Assembly: GCA_030272155.1 (NCBI GenBank)
Contig: CP126196.1
Span: 620,001-684,000 of the forward strand
DNA length: 64,000 nucleotides
Source of the DNA: Tetradesmus obliquus
Lineage: Eukaryota > Chlorophyta > Chlorophyceae > Sphaeropleales > Scenedesmaceae
Direction: 5' to 3'
The notes beneath the pieces are model-generated. The model ran no database searches and was not told the origin of the DNA. It was given only the letters and a program-made list of their open reading frames with translations. Both the position numbers and the translations under genes were made by a program. This document shows, piece after piece, positions 55,001-64,000 of the stretch (the first letter of the stretch is position 1; the number at the start of each line of letters is the position of its first letter).

Positions 55001-55543
55001 TGCCTGCGGGGTGGCAGCCGCGGCAGCAGCAGCAGCAGCAGGGGGCGTGGTGGTAGGTATGCATCTGGCAGCGGTGGATTGGTAGGGTTGGTTGGGAGGG
55101 TGTTTGGGTGGAAGGGGAGGAGTGGTGGTGGTAGGAGTGGCAGCAGAAGTAATGCAGCAGCAGCAGCGGCAGCGCCAGTGCGCCGGCGCGGGATGATGAA
55201 TTTGGGGCTGTGTGATTTGGTGTTCAGTGGTGTGTGGTGGGTGAGCTGGCTGGTGTGGTGGTGCTGTGCATGGCTGTGTGGGCTGCTGTTTGGGCGCGTG
55301 TGGCTGCTGCTGCCAGATGCTGGGGGTGGGATGTGGCCTTGGCAGCGCGCAACTGCTGCTGCTGCTGCTGCTGCTGGTGGTGGCAGTGGTGGTGGTGTGT
55401 GGGGTGGCAGGGCGGGTGATGCGGATGTGTTGGGTGGTGCTGGGTGGCTTGAGGGTGGTCCTGCCATGGTGCTGGTGGAGGCACCTGCTGGCTTTGATGA
55501 AGTGATTGAGAGAGATGTGATGACAAGTGCGGCAGCAGAGTAG
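47884..55543 (+). CDS. F-box/leucine-rich-repeat protein with hydrophobic C-terminal region, 12 exons, about 1433 aa
   Basis: Exons: 47884-47982, 48183-48545, 48874-48959, 49242-49326, 49590-49828, 50284-50872, 51243-51657, 51882-51987, 52259-52340, 52551-52728, 53256-53382, 53611-55543; phases close. The first exon encodes an F-box-like motif (YQVLLGFLSPADHASLRLVSRSWQ), as in SCF ubiquitin-ligase substrate receptors. Irregular leucine-rich repeats follow, e.g. LRRLRLGQFSFS, LQVLHLESQ, LARLQVLRLVGVAGLP, LSQLTALTLLAA and LTSLQWLCLRWLDTLPA. From about residue 790 the protein is Ala/Gly/Ser-rich with strongly hydrophobic, Trp-rich segments (VFVLAVAASLLSLMLA, WWLWSVSWRWAGGWLLWWLQ, VWWVSWLVWWCCAWLCGLLF) that could span membranes. 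An isolated LRR pair (LRFLDVTWLNLEPWEL) lies between them. The partner is unknown. I am confident of the exon chain and less so of the F-box label. Confidence 0.75.
50001..50070 (+). repeat. Copy of the end of F-box/LRR exon 5
   Basis: The copy encodes GVAGLPGSLSGLSYLRELR and a GTGGGC donor, against GVAGLPGSLSGLSCLRELR and GTGGGC at 49771-49828. Two changes are synonymous and one replaces Cys by Tyr. Confidence 0.92.
52789..52831 (+). repeat. Degenerate copy of the end of F-box/LRR exon 10
   Basis: VALQLKVIKVPP and a G|GTGGGA donor repeat the true VALQLKAITLPP and G|GTGAGC at 52690-52728. Confidence 0.8.
53131..53191 (+). repeat. Upstream copy of the start of F-box/LRR exon 11
   Basis: The copy encodes AAAGLAEALAGMPRLSALAI and then a stop, against AAAELAEALAGMPKLSALAI in the true exon (53256). 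Nine codons differ; seven changes are synonymous and one is Lys to Arg. The copy keeps CCGCAG as acceptor. Confidence 0.92.
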
Positions 55544-56375
55544 CCGGAGGCACAGAGCGCAGGCTTCATGTGCTCATCCTATCTATGATGCTGGACTGCT
55601 GGCTTCTACGTAGTTGCTGGACGGGATGTGTTGACCATCACAGCAGCAGGGCAGCCGGAGGCACAGGGGCTGCATGTGCTCTTTCTGAAAATGATGATAG
55701 ACTGCTGGCTCTGATAAGGACATTGAGAGGGGGTGATGACCATCACAGCAGCAGGGTAGCCGGAGGCACAAGGGCTGCATGTGCCTGTTATCACATGATT
55801 GAGGGTGGTCCTGCCATGGTGCTGGTGGAGGCACCTGCTGGCTTTGATGAGGTGATCGAGAGGGATGTTATGACGAGTGCAGCAGCAGAGTAGCAGAGGG
55901 GCTGCATTTCCTGCCCTTGCAATGTTTCAAATGTAAGTGTGGGGGTGGTTGCCTGCTGGCTTTGATGAAGTGATTGAGAGGGACATGATGACCAGCGCAG
56001 CAGCAAGGTAGCCTGCGACACAGCAGGGGCTGCATGTGCTGCTTTTTGATGATGATTTTCAATGACAGTTGAGTGCTGGCTTTGACAAGTTCATTTCAAG
56101 GGTATGATGACCCAAGTGCAGCAGCAGATCAGCCTGAGGCACATGTGCCTGTTCCCACAATGATGATAGACTGCTGGCTTTGACTGCTGGCTTTGATGAG
56201 GTGATTTGGAGGGATGCCATGAGCAGAGCAGCAGCAGAATGAACCCATGGCAGAGGTCCTGCATGTGCCCGCTCTCACAACATTGCACAACATTGCAATG
56301 GAGGTGTGAGAGTGATTGACTGCTGGCTATGGCGGTGTGGTTGAGAGGACTGATGGCAAGTGCAGCAGCGTAGTG
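55485..56375 (+). repeat. Array of ~8 units derived from the last codons of the F-box/LRR gene
   Basis: Units beginning TGCTGGCTTTGATGAAGTGA recur near 55487 (coding), 55601, 55701, 55829, 55950, 56071, 56183 and 56312, at about 100-130-bp spacing. They are followed by GCAGCAGCAGAGTAG and GCCGGAGGCACAGGGGCTGC. The unit at 55799-55893 preserves 30 residues exactly, including the stop, with six synonymous changes. Others are decayed. Confidence 0.9.
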
Positions 56376-56798
56376 ATGTGTTTGCGGGTCTCTTGGTGGC
56401 TCTCGAGCAGGATTCGTTGCCCGTGTTGATTTGAGCATGCAATGTATTGGTGAGGCGTTGTGCGCAGGGTGAGCTGCAACAGGGTATGTACCTGGGGGTC
56501 TAGCCACCTAGCCACAATGCTGGTAGGCTGTAGAATAGCTTATCTATAGGGCTGTGCTGCAGTATGGTAGGGACAGAAGGCACATGTTGTTGAAGTAGGT
56601 GTGGAAGCAGTGGCGCTGCAGGAGTGCATGTTGCATCAGGGTGTGCCATTGTTCTGTGCTTGGCCTCTGCAGGGATGCATGTGTCTTGTTGCGCATGATG
56701 TGTTTTGCAGTCATGGAGAGTGTGAGTGTGGAAGACAGCACCGTGAGCTGTGCCGCGACGGGTGCTAGAGCAGCAGCGCCAGCAGCAGCGTCAGCACC
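56376..56798. other. 5' flank of the OPR-RAP gene
   Basis: No supported coding sequence. It follows the decaying end of the F-box-derived repeat array and leads into the OPR-RAP start. Confidence 0.45.
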
Positions 56799-57407
56799 AT
56801 GCTGCTGTCGCAAGGCTGCAAGCAGCGCCAGCTGCTGCCGCCTGGTGGGCAGCCCACCCGCAGCAACAGCTCCCTTTGCTGCTCAGCACACAGGCTGCAT
56901 GCCCCACAGCATGGCTGCATACAGGCAGCAGCAACTGCAGCAGCCAGCAACAGAAACGACGGCAGCAATGCGGGCAGGTGCGTCGGCGTCCCCTTGCTGC
57001 TGCAGCAGCACGCAAGACGGCAGCTGCTGCTCCAGCCTGCTGCAATGAAGGACGGCAGCAGTGCAGGAGATACCTCATTCAATAGCAGCAGCGGCAGCAG
57101 CAGGGGCCGTGGCAGCGGCAGGGGGCGTGGCATGAGCAGAGGAGGCAGCAGTGGGGGGAGGGGAGGAGGCAGCACGCACAGCTGGGACGGAAGTGGCAGC
57201 AGTAGCGATTCCACCGGCCGTAGCAGCGACAGTGGCGGGGCTTCTGGCAGTAAGAAGGCATGGCAGGGGCCAGCACCACGTGGCAGGGGCAGCAGCAGCA
57301 GCAGCAGCAGTAGCAGCAGCAGGGGGCGTGGCAGCAGCAACAGCTACGGTGACAGAGGCACTGGCAGGCTCAGCTGTGACGGCAGCAGCGGGAGTGACAC
57401 TGATGAC

Positions 57408-57444
<37 letters not shown>

Positions 57445-57532
57445 GTGATAGCCAAGGGCGTGGCAGCTACACAGGCAGAGGCAGTGGCAGAGCTTCCTAC
57501 GATGGCAGCAGCAGGGAACGGGGCAGTAGTGG

Positions 57533-57575
<43 letters not shown>

Positions 57576-59658
57576 GGAGGTGGCCAGGTGAGGCTGCAGC
57601 GGCAGTTACAGGCAGGGCACAGCAACAATTCTCATGCTGTGGACAGCTTCAAACCCGGTGCCCCAACACTCTTCATGCTGTTGATGATCTGAGCACTTCA
57701 TTCGCGTGTCTGTGTGTGTCATGATCATCTGCCTTTATCACACATTGGCATGCATCATGGTTTGAGCAGCAGCTGCACACCCCACTCAGCAACTGCACTT
57801 CTGAGGCTCTGCTTGTGTTTGCAGGGGTGGGATTCCCGGCAGATCACCGCAGCAATCATGGACAGCAGCACAGAGCAGCAGCTGGCGGCAGTCATATATC
57901 AGCACCTTGACAGCATGGACGCCATCAACCTGTCAGCAGCCATCATGAAGCTGTCCAAAGTCAGGTGCAGAGACCCACAGCTGTACACAGGCTGTGTGCA
58001 GCGCTACCGGCACTTCGCAGCGGCTGACAGCACTCGCAACCTGTCCAATGTGACGTATGCGCTATGCAAGGCACCTACAGCAGTCAGGCGGCAGCAGCAG
58101 ACAGCACTGCAGCAGCAGCTGGTGCCAGCTTTCGTGGCCAAGGTTGCAGGCGCCAATGCACAGGACATCAGCAATGTGCTTTACGGCATGGCAGTCAGTG
58201 GACAGAGGTTGCCGGAGGGTAGCCTGCGGCAGCTTCTCACCACATTTGTGGGTCAGGTGCAGCGGGCCAAACCACAGGAGGTGTCCAACACCGTGTGGGC
58301 TGTGGCAACCATGGGGCAAACAGTGCCAGCTGGGCAGCTGCAACAGCTGCTGGGTGCTTTTTTAAGTGTCCTACGGCAAGCCACACCACAAGCAGTGTCA
58401 AACACGCTGTGGGCAGTGGCCACCATGGAGCAAACAGTGCCAGCTTGGCAATTGCAGCAGCTGCTGGCAGCATCTATCAGCATGCTGCAGCACGCCAATC
58501 CACAGAATGTGTCCAACACCTTGTTGGCAGTGGCAATGATGGGGCTGACAGTGCCAGCTGGGCAGCTGCAGCAGCTGCTGGGTGCACTTGTCAGCATGCT
58601 GCAAAAGGCCAATCCACAGGATGTTTCCAACACGCTGTGGGCTGTGGCCACCTCGGAGCAAACAGTGCCACCTGGGCAGCTGCAGCAGCTGCTGGGTGCA
58701 TTCACCAGCATGTTGCGGCAGGCCGACCCACAGAATGTGTCCAACACGCTGTTGGCCTGTGCCAAGCTGTGCTTCCTTCCTCAGCAGCTGCTGGCAGCAC
58801 CAGGGCTGGCAGGGCTGCTGCAAACAGGCACCCCTCAGGCTCTGACCAATGCAGCGTGGGCTTGTGGCCAGCTGGGCCACAGGGATGAGCAGCTCATGGC
58901 GGCACTGCTGGCAGAGGCAACACAGCGGCTGGGTGCAGCTTTTGACAGTGATGGCAGCGACAGCAGCGGCTGCAACAGCCAAGCGCTCTGTAACTTGTGT
59001 TGGGCTGTGGCAGTGCTGGACCTTCAGCAGCATGCTCAGCAGGTGCTGCAGCTCGCACAGGCCTGCAGCAGCATCTGAGCCGGCATGGTGACAGAAAACT
59101 TTCAGCAGCTGTGGCAGGTGCACACCTGGCTGCTGGACTTCCAGCTGGCAGGGGGCCAGGGCCTGCAGGGCAGCCTGACAGAGCAGCAGCTGCAGCAGTG
59201 CAGGGCAGCATGGGATCATAGCATGCAAGCAACAGCCAAGCAGCGGCACACGGAATTCCAGTGCGCTGTGTTTGCAGCTGTGCAGCAGCTGCCCATTGTC
59301 TGGCAGCAGCAGCCGCAGATGGAGCAGCCGAGTGTGGGCAGGGATGGTGTGACCCCTGATGGTGCCCTGCTGCTGGACATGCCGGCAGGACAGCAGCTGG
59401 TGTGCTGGTGGCAGTAGAGGCAGATGGCCCATGGCACTTCAGGCAGCCTGATGGGGGGCTGATGGGAACCACGCAGTACAGGAACAAGGCCCTGCCAAGG
59501 CGGGGCTACAGGCTGGTCAGTGTGCCTTGGTGGGAGTGGGATGAGCTGCACGGCGATGTGGAGTGCCAGAAGCAGTGCCTGATGCGGCTGCTTGAGGAGG
59601 CTGGGGTGGTCAGCGGCCAACCAACAGCACAACCAGGTGAAGAACAGGCATCAAGGCG

Positions 59659-59714
<56 letters not shown>

Positions 59715-59905
59715 CAACACCAGCGAAGGCGGCAGCCAAGGCGCTGCTGCAAAGGGCAGGGCTGCCTGGCCAGGGCACTTCAAGTCTGGTGCGTGATATG
59801 CATGGTCTGCTGTATAGTGGGAAGTCGCAGTCAAACCCTGCCCTGCGCATCAGTGACGAGAGACTGGCGACAGTAGCGCACGCATGCGTCGAACACAGCT
59901 GCTAA
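56799..59905 (+). pseudogene. OPR-RAP protein gene with an in-frame TGA and a frameshift
   Basis: Exon 1 (56799-57587) encodes a Ser/Gly/Arg-rich leader with RGRG motifs; exon 2 starts at 57825. Exon 2 contains octotricopeptide repeats of 38 residues (pattern ANPQDVSNTLWAVAT...LQQLLGAF), five nearly alike at about 58264-58760. OPR proteins bind organelle RNAs and act in plastid or mitochondrial gene expression. After CSSI a TGA at 59076-59078 stops the frame. The same frame then continues with family-like sequence (LTEQQLQQCRAAW, EFQCAVFAAVQQLP, DGVTPDGALLLDMPAGQQLV) until an 8-nt duplication (GCTGGTGT GCTGGTGG, 59396-59411) shifts it. The RAP domain (VEADGPWHFRQPDGG, YRLVSVPWWEWDEL) follows in another frame, then a Gln run and stop at 59905. 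Either the gene is decaying, or sequence errors or unusual splicing hide an intact one; a 63-nt in-frame GT-AG segment spans the TGA. Confidence 0.82.
59659..59713 (+). repeat. (CAG)18 tract encoding poly-Gln after the RAP domain
   Basis: A pure CAG run in the reading frame of the RAP domain, coding for Gln. Sense-strand CAG in exons contrasts with sense-strand CTG at intron ends. Confidence 0.92.
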
Positions 59906-61213
59906 GTGTGTGGCATGGAAGCAGGTGTAGTGTACAAGCAATGTCATGCCACTGCTCAGACCCATACCGCTTGACTGATGTTGATAGTGGAAGGCAGCAG
60001 CCCATCTGCCTTGTTTGTATGTTCAACTCAGCTGTGCACCAAGCTGATTTTGCCTGCTCTGCTGCGGCCTTCCGTGCTGTGCTGCGCTGTTCCATGCTGT
60101 GTGTGTACCGCAGCCCACCCGCCAACGCCGCCGCAGGTCTCAACCTGACAGCTGAGGCTGCCTGAACAGCCAGGCATCTGAGGCTGTTTCAGCACAAGGC
60201 TGCCTGAGCATAGTGCCGCCCCTGATCTTGCTGCAAGGCTGCCTGAGCATCGTGCCGACCCTGATCTTGCTGCCGCCACTGCTCAGCAGTGTTGACGACG
60301 CATGTTGAAAAGCATGTGTGATGCGGCGGTGTGAGGAAGCTGGTGTGTGAGTGGCCAGCAAGCGCCACAACAGCAGCAGCAGCAGCAGCAGCAGCACAAG
60401 CAGCAGCAGCAACAGCAGCACAAGCAGCTCTGGCAGCGCAGCGACCTGCCATACCCACTGACGCTGTTCAGGCCGTGCTGCTGGCGGCCGGCTCGTGCAG
60501 ACACACTGCCGTACATTTTTACCACCCTGCAGCTGCTGCAGCATCCCGGAGCATTGCTTAGCAGCAGCAGTGGCTGGGCTGCTCTGTTTGCCTCCACTGG
60601 ACACTGTCTGCAGATGCTATGCAGCAGGTTTGCAGGGTGACTGCCGCAGCTTAGGCCAAGTAGTCCCAGCTGCCCAGCCTGCGTGGCACTAACCACTGCG
60701 CAACACCACAACACAGGCAGAGCAGTGCTTCACCTAGGCTGGAGATGCTGCTGCATCATGAGCAGCGGCATTGGATGCTGCTCAGCATGCTGGGTGATGC
60801 ATGTAGCGTGCAGTCTTAGCCTTGGGCTGAGCGGCAATTGCCTTGCCAAGCTGGTGCATGGATGGCGCCACATGCACGTGTGTTTGGCTGCATCAGCGTC
60901 CTTGCAGGATGTCCTCTGGCATCCCCGCAGATGTGGCTAAAGGCTTTTCCAGACCAGGGACATTGATGAGCATGTCAGGCATCACCACGCCAGTTGCATG
61001 CAGTGTAACCGCCATGATGATGACCTACAACCCCCTCCCCCTTGACCCACTGGGGTCCCCCCTGAGGTTTTCCTGTCACATGTGTGTGTGTGTCTCTTGA
61101 CTGTTATGGATAAGAGCAGTAATGTCTATTGAGTCCGATAGGGCGTTGTGTGTCGAGACAGTACGATTCAACTGAACCGTGCGATGCCGTGACGAACAAA
61201 CTGCTGCAGCTGC
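59906..61213. other. Spacer between the OPR-RAP and phosphatase genes
   Basis: No supported gene. A ~40-bp direct repeat (AAGGCTGCCTGAGCATAGTG and following CCGCCCCTGATCTTGCTGC) lies at about 60197-60276, and a CAG-rich tract at 60372-60425. Confidence 0.5.
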
Positions 61214-64000
61214 ATGGATATGCCGCAACCAACAACAACACGGCATCGATCATGGCCAACCGCTGTGATCCTGGTGGCTCTGGGCGCAGCCGTGTTGGGG
61301 AACCTGCAGGCAGAGAAGCCAATTGGTCTGCAGCAGCAAGCAGCACCAACAGCCAAGCCGGGTTCTTTGATAGCGATCGCAGACTTGCATGGCGATGTGG
61401 ACAAGGCACGAAAGACGCTACAGCTGGTATCTGTGGTGGATAGCCAAGGCAGATGGTCAGCAGAGGGCGTCACAGTTGTGCAGGTGAACCGGGACAGCAG
61501 GACACGCATCAGCAGCACCGTCGGATGGACAGCAATGCTGAGCATTCACAACTGCTTGCCTATCAACTGTGCAGCAGCGTTGCAATAAGAAAATCAAGCA
61601 CACAGTACTCTTGCATCACGGATTCAGCATACACATGCTTTGTCTGCCAATGGTGTTTGTCCAGAGTTTGCTTCTGGCACTGCAGGCAGATGTGCGGCAG
61701 ATGTTACCTTACCGCACGTTTACTTGAAATGAGTAGCAGCTGTCATTACAAGGATGATGAGTTGGTCCTCAATATTGTGTCAAACTGTCGCTGCCCGTGC
61801 AGTTGGGTGATTTGGTGGACAGAGGCCCCAGCAGCCTGGAAGTTGTGCGCTACATGCACAGCCTGCAGGCAAGTGCAGCTGCCCCTACTAGTTGACCTGG
61901 CAGAAGCAATTGCCAGAGAATGTGCAGCTGCAATACAATGCAGTAGCCTTTATTGTCAGCTGTGGTCAGCGCCTGTTCTGTAGAGCATGCCCTGGCAGCA
62001 GCTGCAACACAGAAGAAACAGCGGCTTGACGCAACTGCAAGCACTCTACGACCTCCGCGGATGGTTTTACTAGCCAGCTGCTGCTGCTGCTGCTGCTGCT
62101 TGCAGGACCAGGCGCTGCAACACAACAGCCGGCTCGTGCTGCTGCTAGGCAACCATGAGCTGCTCAACCTACATGGAGACTTCAGGCGCGCGTCTGTGCT
62201 GCTTTGCAGGCACCGCACGTAACTGTTCATGTGATGCAGCATTGACACACAAACACGTTACCAGATAGCAGTAACAATGGTGTCGCGCGCCACTTTGCAT
62301 AGTGCGATATCACATGACAAGGCTTTCCATGCTGCGTGCACCAGTTATCGGCAGCACCTCACAACAACAGTCAATTAATGCAACTGCCGAAGCCAGCCGC
62401 TCATACACTTCACCCTGGTTAGCACCATCTTTGGGGGTTTATAAAAGCCGAGCACTTGGTTGCACTCCTGACATGCGTTGCAACGCCGCCCGCCGCTGCT
62501 GCTGCAGGTACGTTGCACCTGAGGAACTCATGCAGCTAGGCAAGCAGCAGCAGCAGCAGCAGCAGCAGCACAAGCACATGGCGACGGTGGCATCCAGCAG
62601 CCAAATCATGCCTGCTGCAGGAGCAGCAGCAGCTGCAGAAGGTCCACCTACAGCTTCACAGCACGAGTCTGCTACTGCTTCATACTTAGCCGGCCAGAAG
62701 GCATGGGCAGCACTTTGGAGTGCGTCCGCAAATCAGGCACCACCAGCATCATCAGCAGCAGCCTCAGGCGCCGGCGCAGCACTTGCAGCAGCAAGCGACG
62801 GTGGCGACTCCTCCAACAGCAGCACAACTGACCCTGCAGCAGCGGCTGCAGAAGGTGCTGCTGGCTCTGTTCGTGCTGCTGTGGTTGATCGGCATCAGCT
62901 GCTGGCTGTGTTTGGCAGGGGTGGGCCGTGCACCACAGCATTTGTACATGCAGGTGGGCTGAGCGGCAGGGAAGTACTTTCAGATATTGGCGTTTTGCTT
63001 GCATGTTGTTTTCATATGATGCAGTGCACAATGCAGGCTGCTTGAGCACCATACATCTATACGTGTTTGCATCAACTGAGTTATTGAGTTATCAATTGAG
63101 TTATTGCTGGTGATGATGGTGTTTGACGGCACGCCAATGCGAGTGCAGTGTTGTTGGCACTGCTGTTTTGATAGTCGTTTCTTGTGCTCACAACCCATTC
63201 TTGTTTGCCTGCCTGCAGGCTTGTTAGCACAAGCGCTGCATGAACTGCTGCTGATCAGTAATAGCACAAACGACAGCAGCAGCAGTAGCATAGCTGATGC
63301 GGCGCCAGGAGCAGGCTCATCAGTGATCAAGCCACAACCACTAAACGCTACTGCAGCCACCGCCAACAGCCACAACAGCTTGCACCATCGGGTGCATGAG
63401 CGCACCTTGGGAGCTGCTGGCAGCAGCAGCAGGAGCAGCAGCAGTGCCGGTGCAGCAGCAGGTTCAACAAGTGCGGGTGGGGCTGTGCTTGTTGGGGTCG
63501 TCAGCGCAGAGGAGCTGCAAGGCGTCAACAATGTGGTGCGGCAGGTACGTTGTGGCTGTGTACGTGTTGTCACATGCGGCTGCAATTGCCGCATGCTTTT
63601 GCATTGGTTAGCTATTGTGTGCATGCATCTGTTCCTGATCAGCTTGCCTGCTGCCTGAGGAGTGAAGCATGCTGCCATCAATCAGCCACCTTACCAGGGC
63701 ACGCAGCTGCTGCTAGCCGCTGCTTTGGTTCTTGCTATATGTGTATAGCACAGCAACTCTTGTGCTGCTTAGTAATCCGCTGACCAGACACCAGACACAT
63801 CAACAGCCGCCTGGCGCTTTCCTGCAGGCGCTGCAGCGCTGCGGAGGTGACAGGGCCTGTGCTGGTGCACCTGCGCACCTGCAGCGCGCCAGCGCAGTGC
63901 TGGGCGCTGCGCAAGGCCCTGTGTGGAGCCGGCAGCAGGCGCAGGGGAGAGAGGGCAGCGTGTGCAGGCACCTGGAGCAGGTGCGGATGGCACCTGCTGC
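61214..64000 (+). CDS. PPP-family phosphatase, Shewanella-like type, 3' truncated by the window
   Basis: Exons: 61214-61483, 61803-61868, 62106-62185, 62508-62953, 63219-63544 and 63828 to at least 63980. The start gives MDMPQPTTTRHRSW followed by a hydrophobic segment (PTAVILVALGAAVLG), a signal anchor or targeting peptide. Metal-binding motifs of PPP phosphatases follow in order: IAIADLHGDVDKA (GDxHG-like), LGDLVDRGPSS, and LLLGNHELLNLHGDFRYV. Then comes an insertion of about 120 residues, rich in Gln, Ala and Ser, before FVHAGLLAQALHELL with the metal-ligand His. GDFRYV and the layout recall the Shewanella-like protein phosphatases of plants and algae. Intron 2 begins with GC (CAG|GCAAGT) and intron 3 probably does too (CAG|GCGCGC). 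The last visible exon ends in CRHLEQ, with a possible donor at 63981; the C-terminus is outside the window. Confidence 0.85.

Noticed and set aside
59076-59078. Selenocysteine reading of the TGA in the OPR-RAP gene
   Set aside because: The position is occupied by Trp-like context in the family as I know it, no redox motif surrounds it, and a second lesion follows.

Overview
This window is nuclear DNA of a green alga. The genes are split into many small exons with GT-AG and some GC-AG introns. The set includes a plant-type ThiC, an OPR/RAP protein, SnRK2-like kinase and chlorophyllase-like hydrolases, and coding and intronic DNA is saturated with CAG/CTG trinucleotides. That combination, especially OPR repeats, fits Chlorophyceae (perhaps Sphaeropleales); the lineage is my inference and not proven by one marker. 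I saw no tRNA, rRNA, CRISPR array, bacterial-type operon or autonomous transposon.

Layout. 1-1940 (+): 3' end of a poly-Gln protein. 2485-10205 (+): 14-exon secreted sulfatase. 12693-15865 and 16724-19366 (both -): tandem pair of chlorophyllase-like alpha/beta hydrolases with the same seven-exon structure. 21009-23674 (-): secreted Cys-rich protein of unknown function. 25503-31279 (-): 11-exon Ser/Thr kinase starting with an MGC acylation motif. 32822-41065 (+): 17-exon phosphomethylpyrimidine synthase ThiC. 42544-47089 (+): 9-exon zinc alcohol dehydrogenase. 47884-55543 (+): 12-exon F-box/LRR protein. 56799-59905 (+): OPR-RAP protein carrying an in-frame TGA and an 8-nt frameshifting duplication. 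61214 to the end (+): PPP-type phosphatase, cut by the window edge. Exon joins were made by eye from reading-frame phase, splice consensus and family conservation. For every multi-exon model except one intron of the 21009-23674 gene, the phases close perfectly. The genes are metabolically unrelated (thiamine synthesis, chlorophyll or ester hydrolysis, sulfate-ester hydrolysis, alcohol oxidation, signalling, organelle RNA regulation) and read as ordinary neighbours, not a cluster.

The striking feature is architectural. At least seven genes carry 'exon echoes': tandem partial copies of an exon edge together with its splice site, lying in the adjoining intron or just past the stop codon. I count more than 20 loci with 1-4 copies each. 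In the best-preserved copies the exon-derived part differs from the parent almost only at synonymous positions (about 30 synonymous against 3 non-synonymous codon changes in five comparisons). Ordinary decay of dead intronic duplicates does not predict that. Possible explanations are alternative exon ends, turnover of the used copy, gene conversion, or haplotype mis-joining in the assembly.
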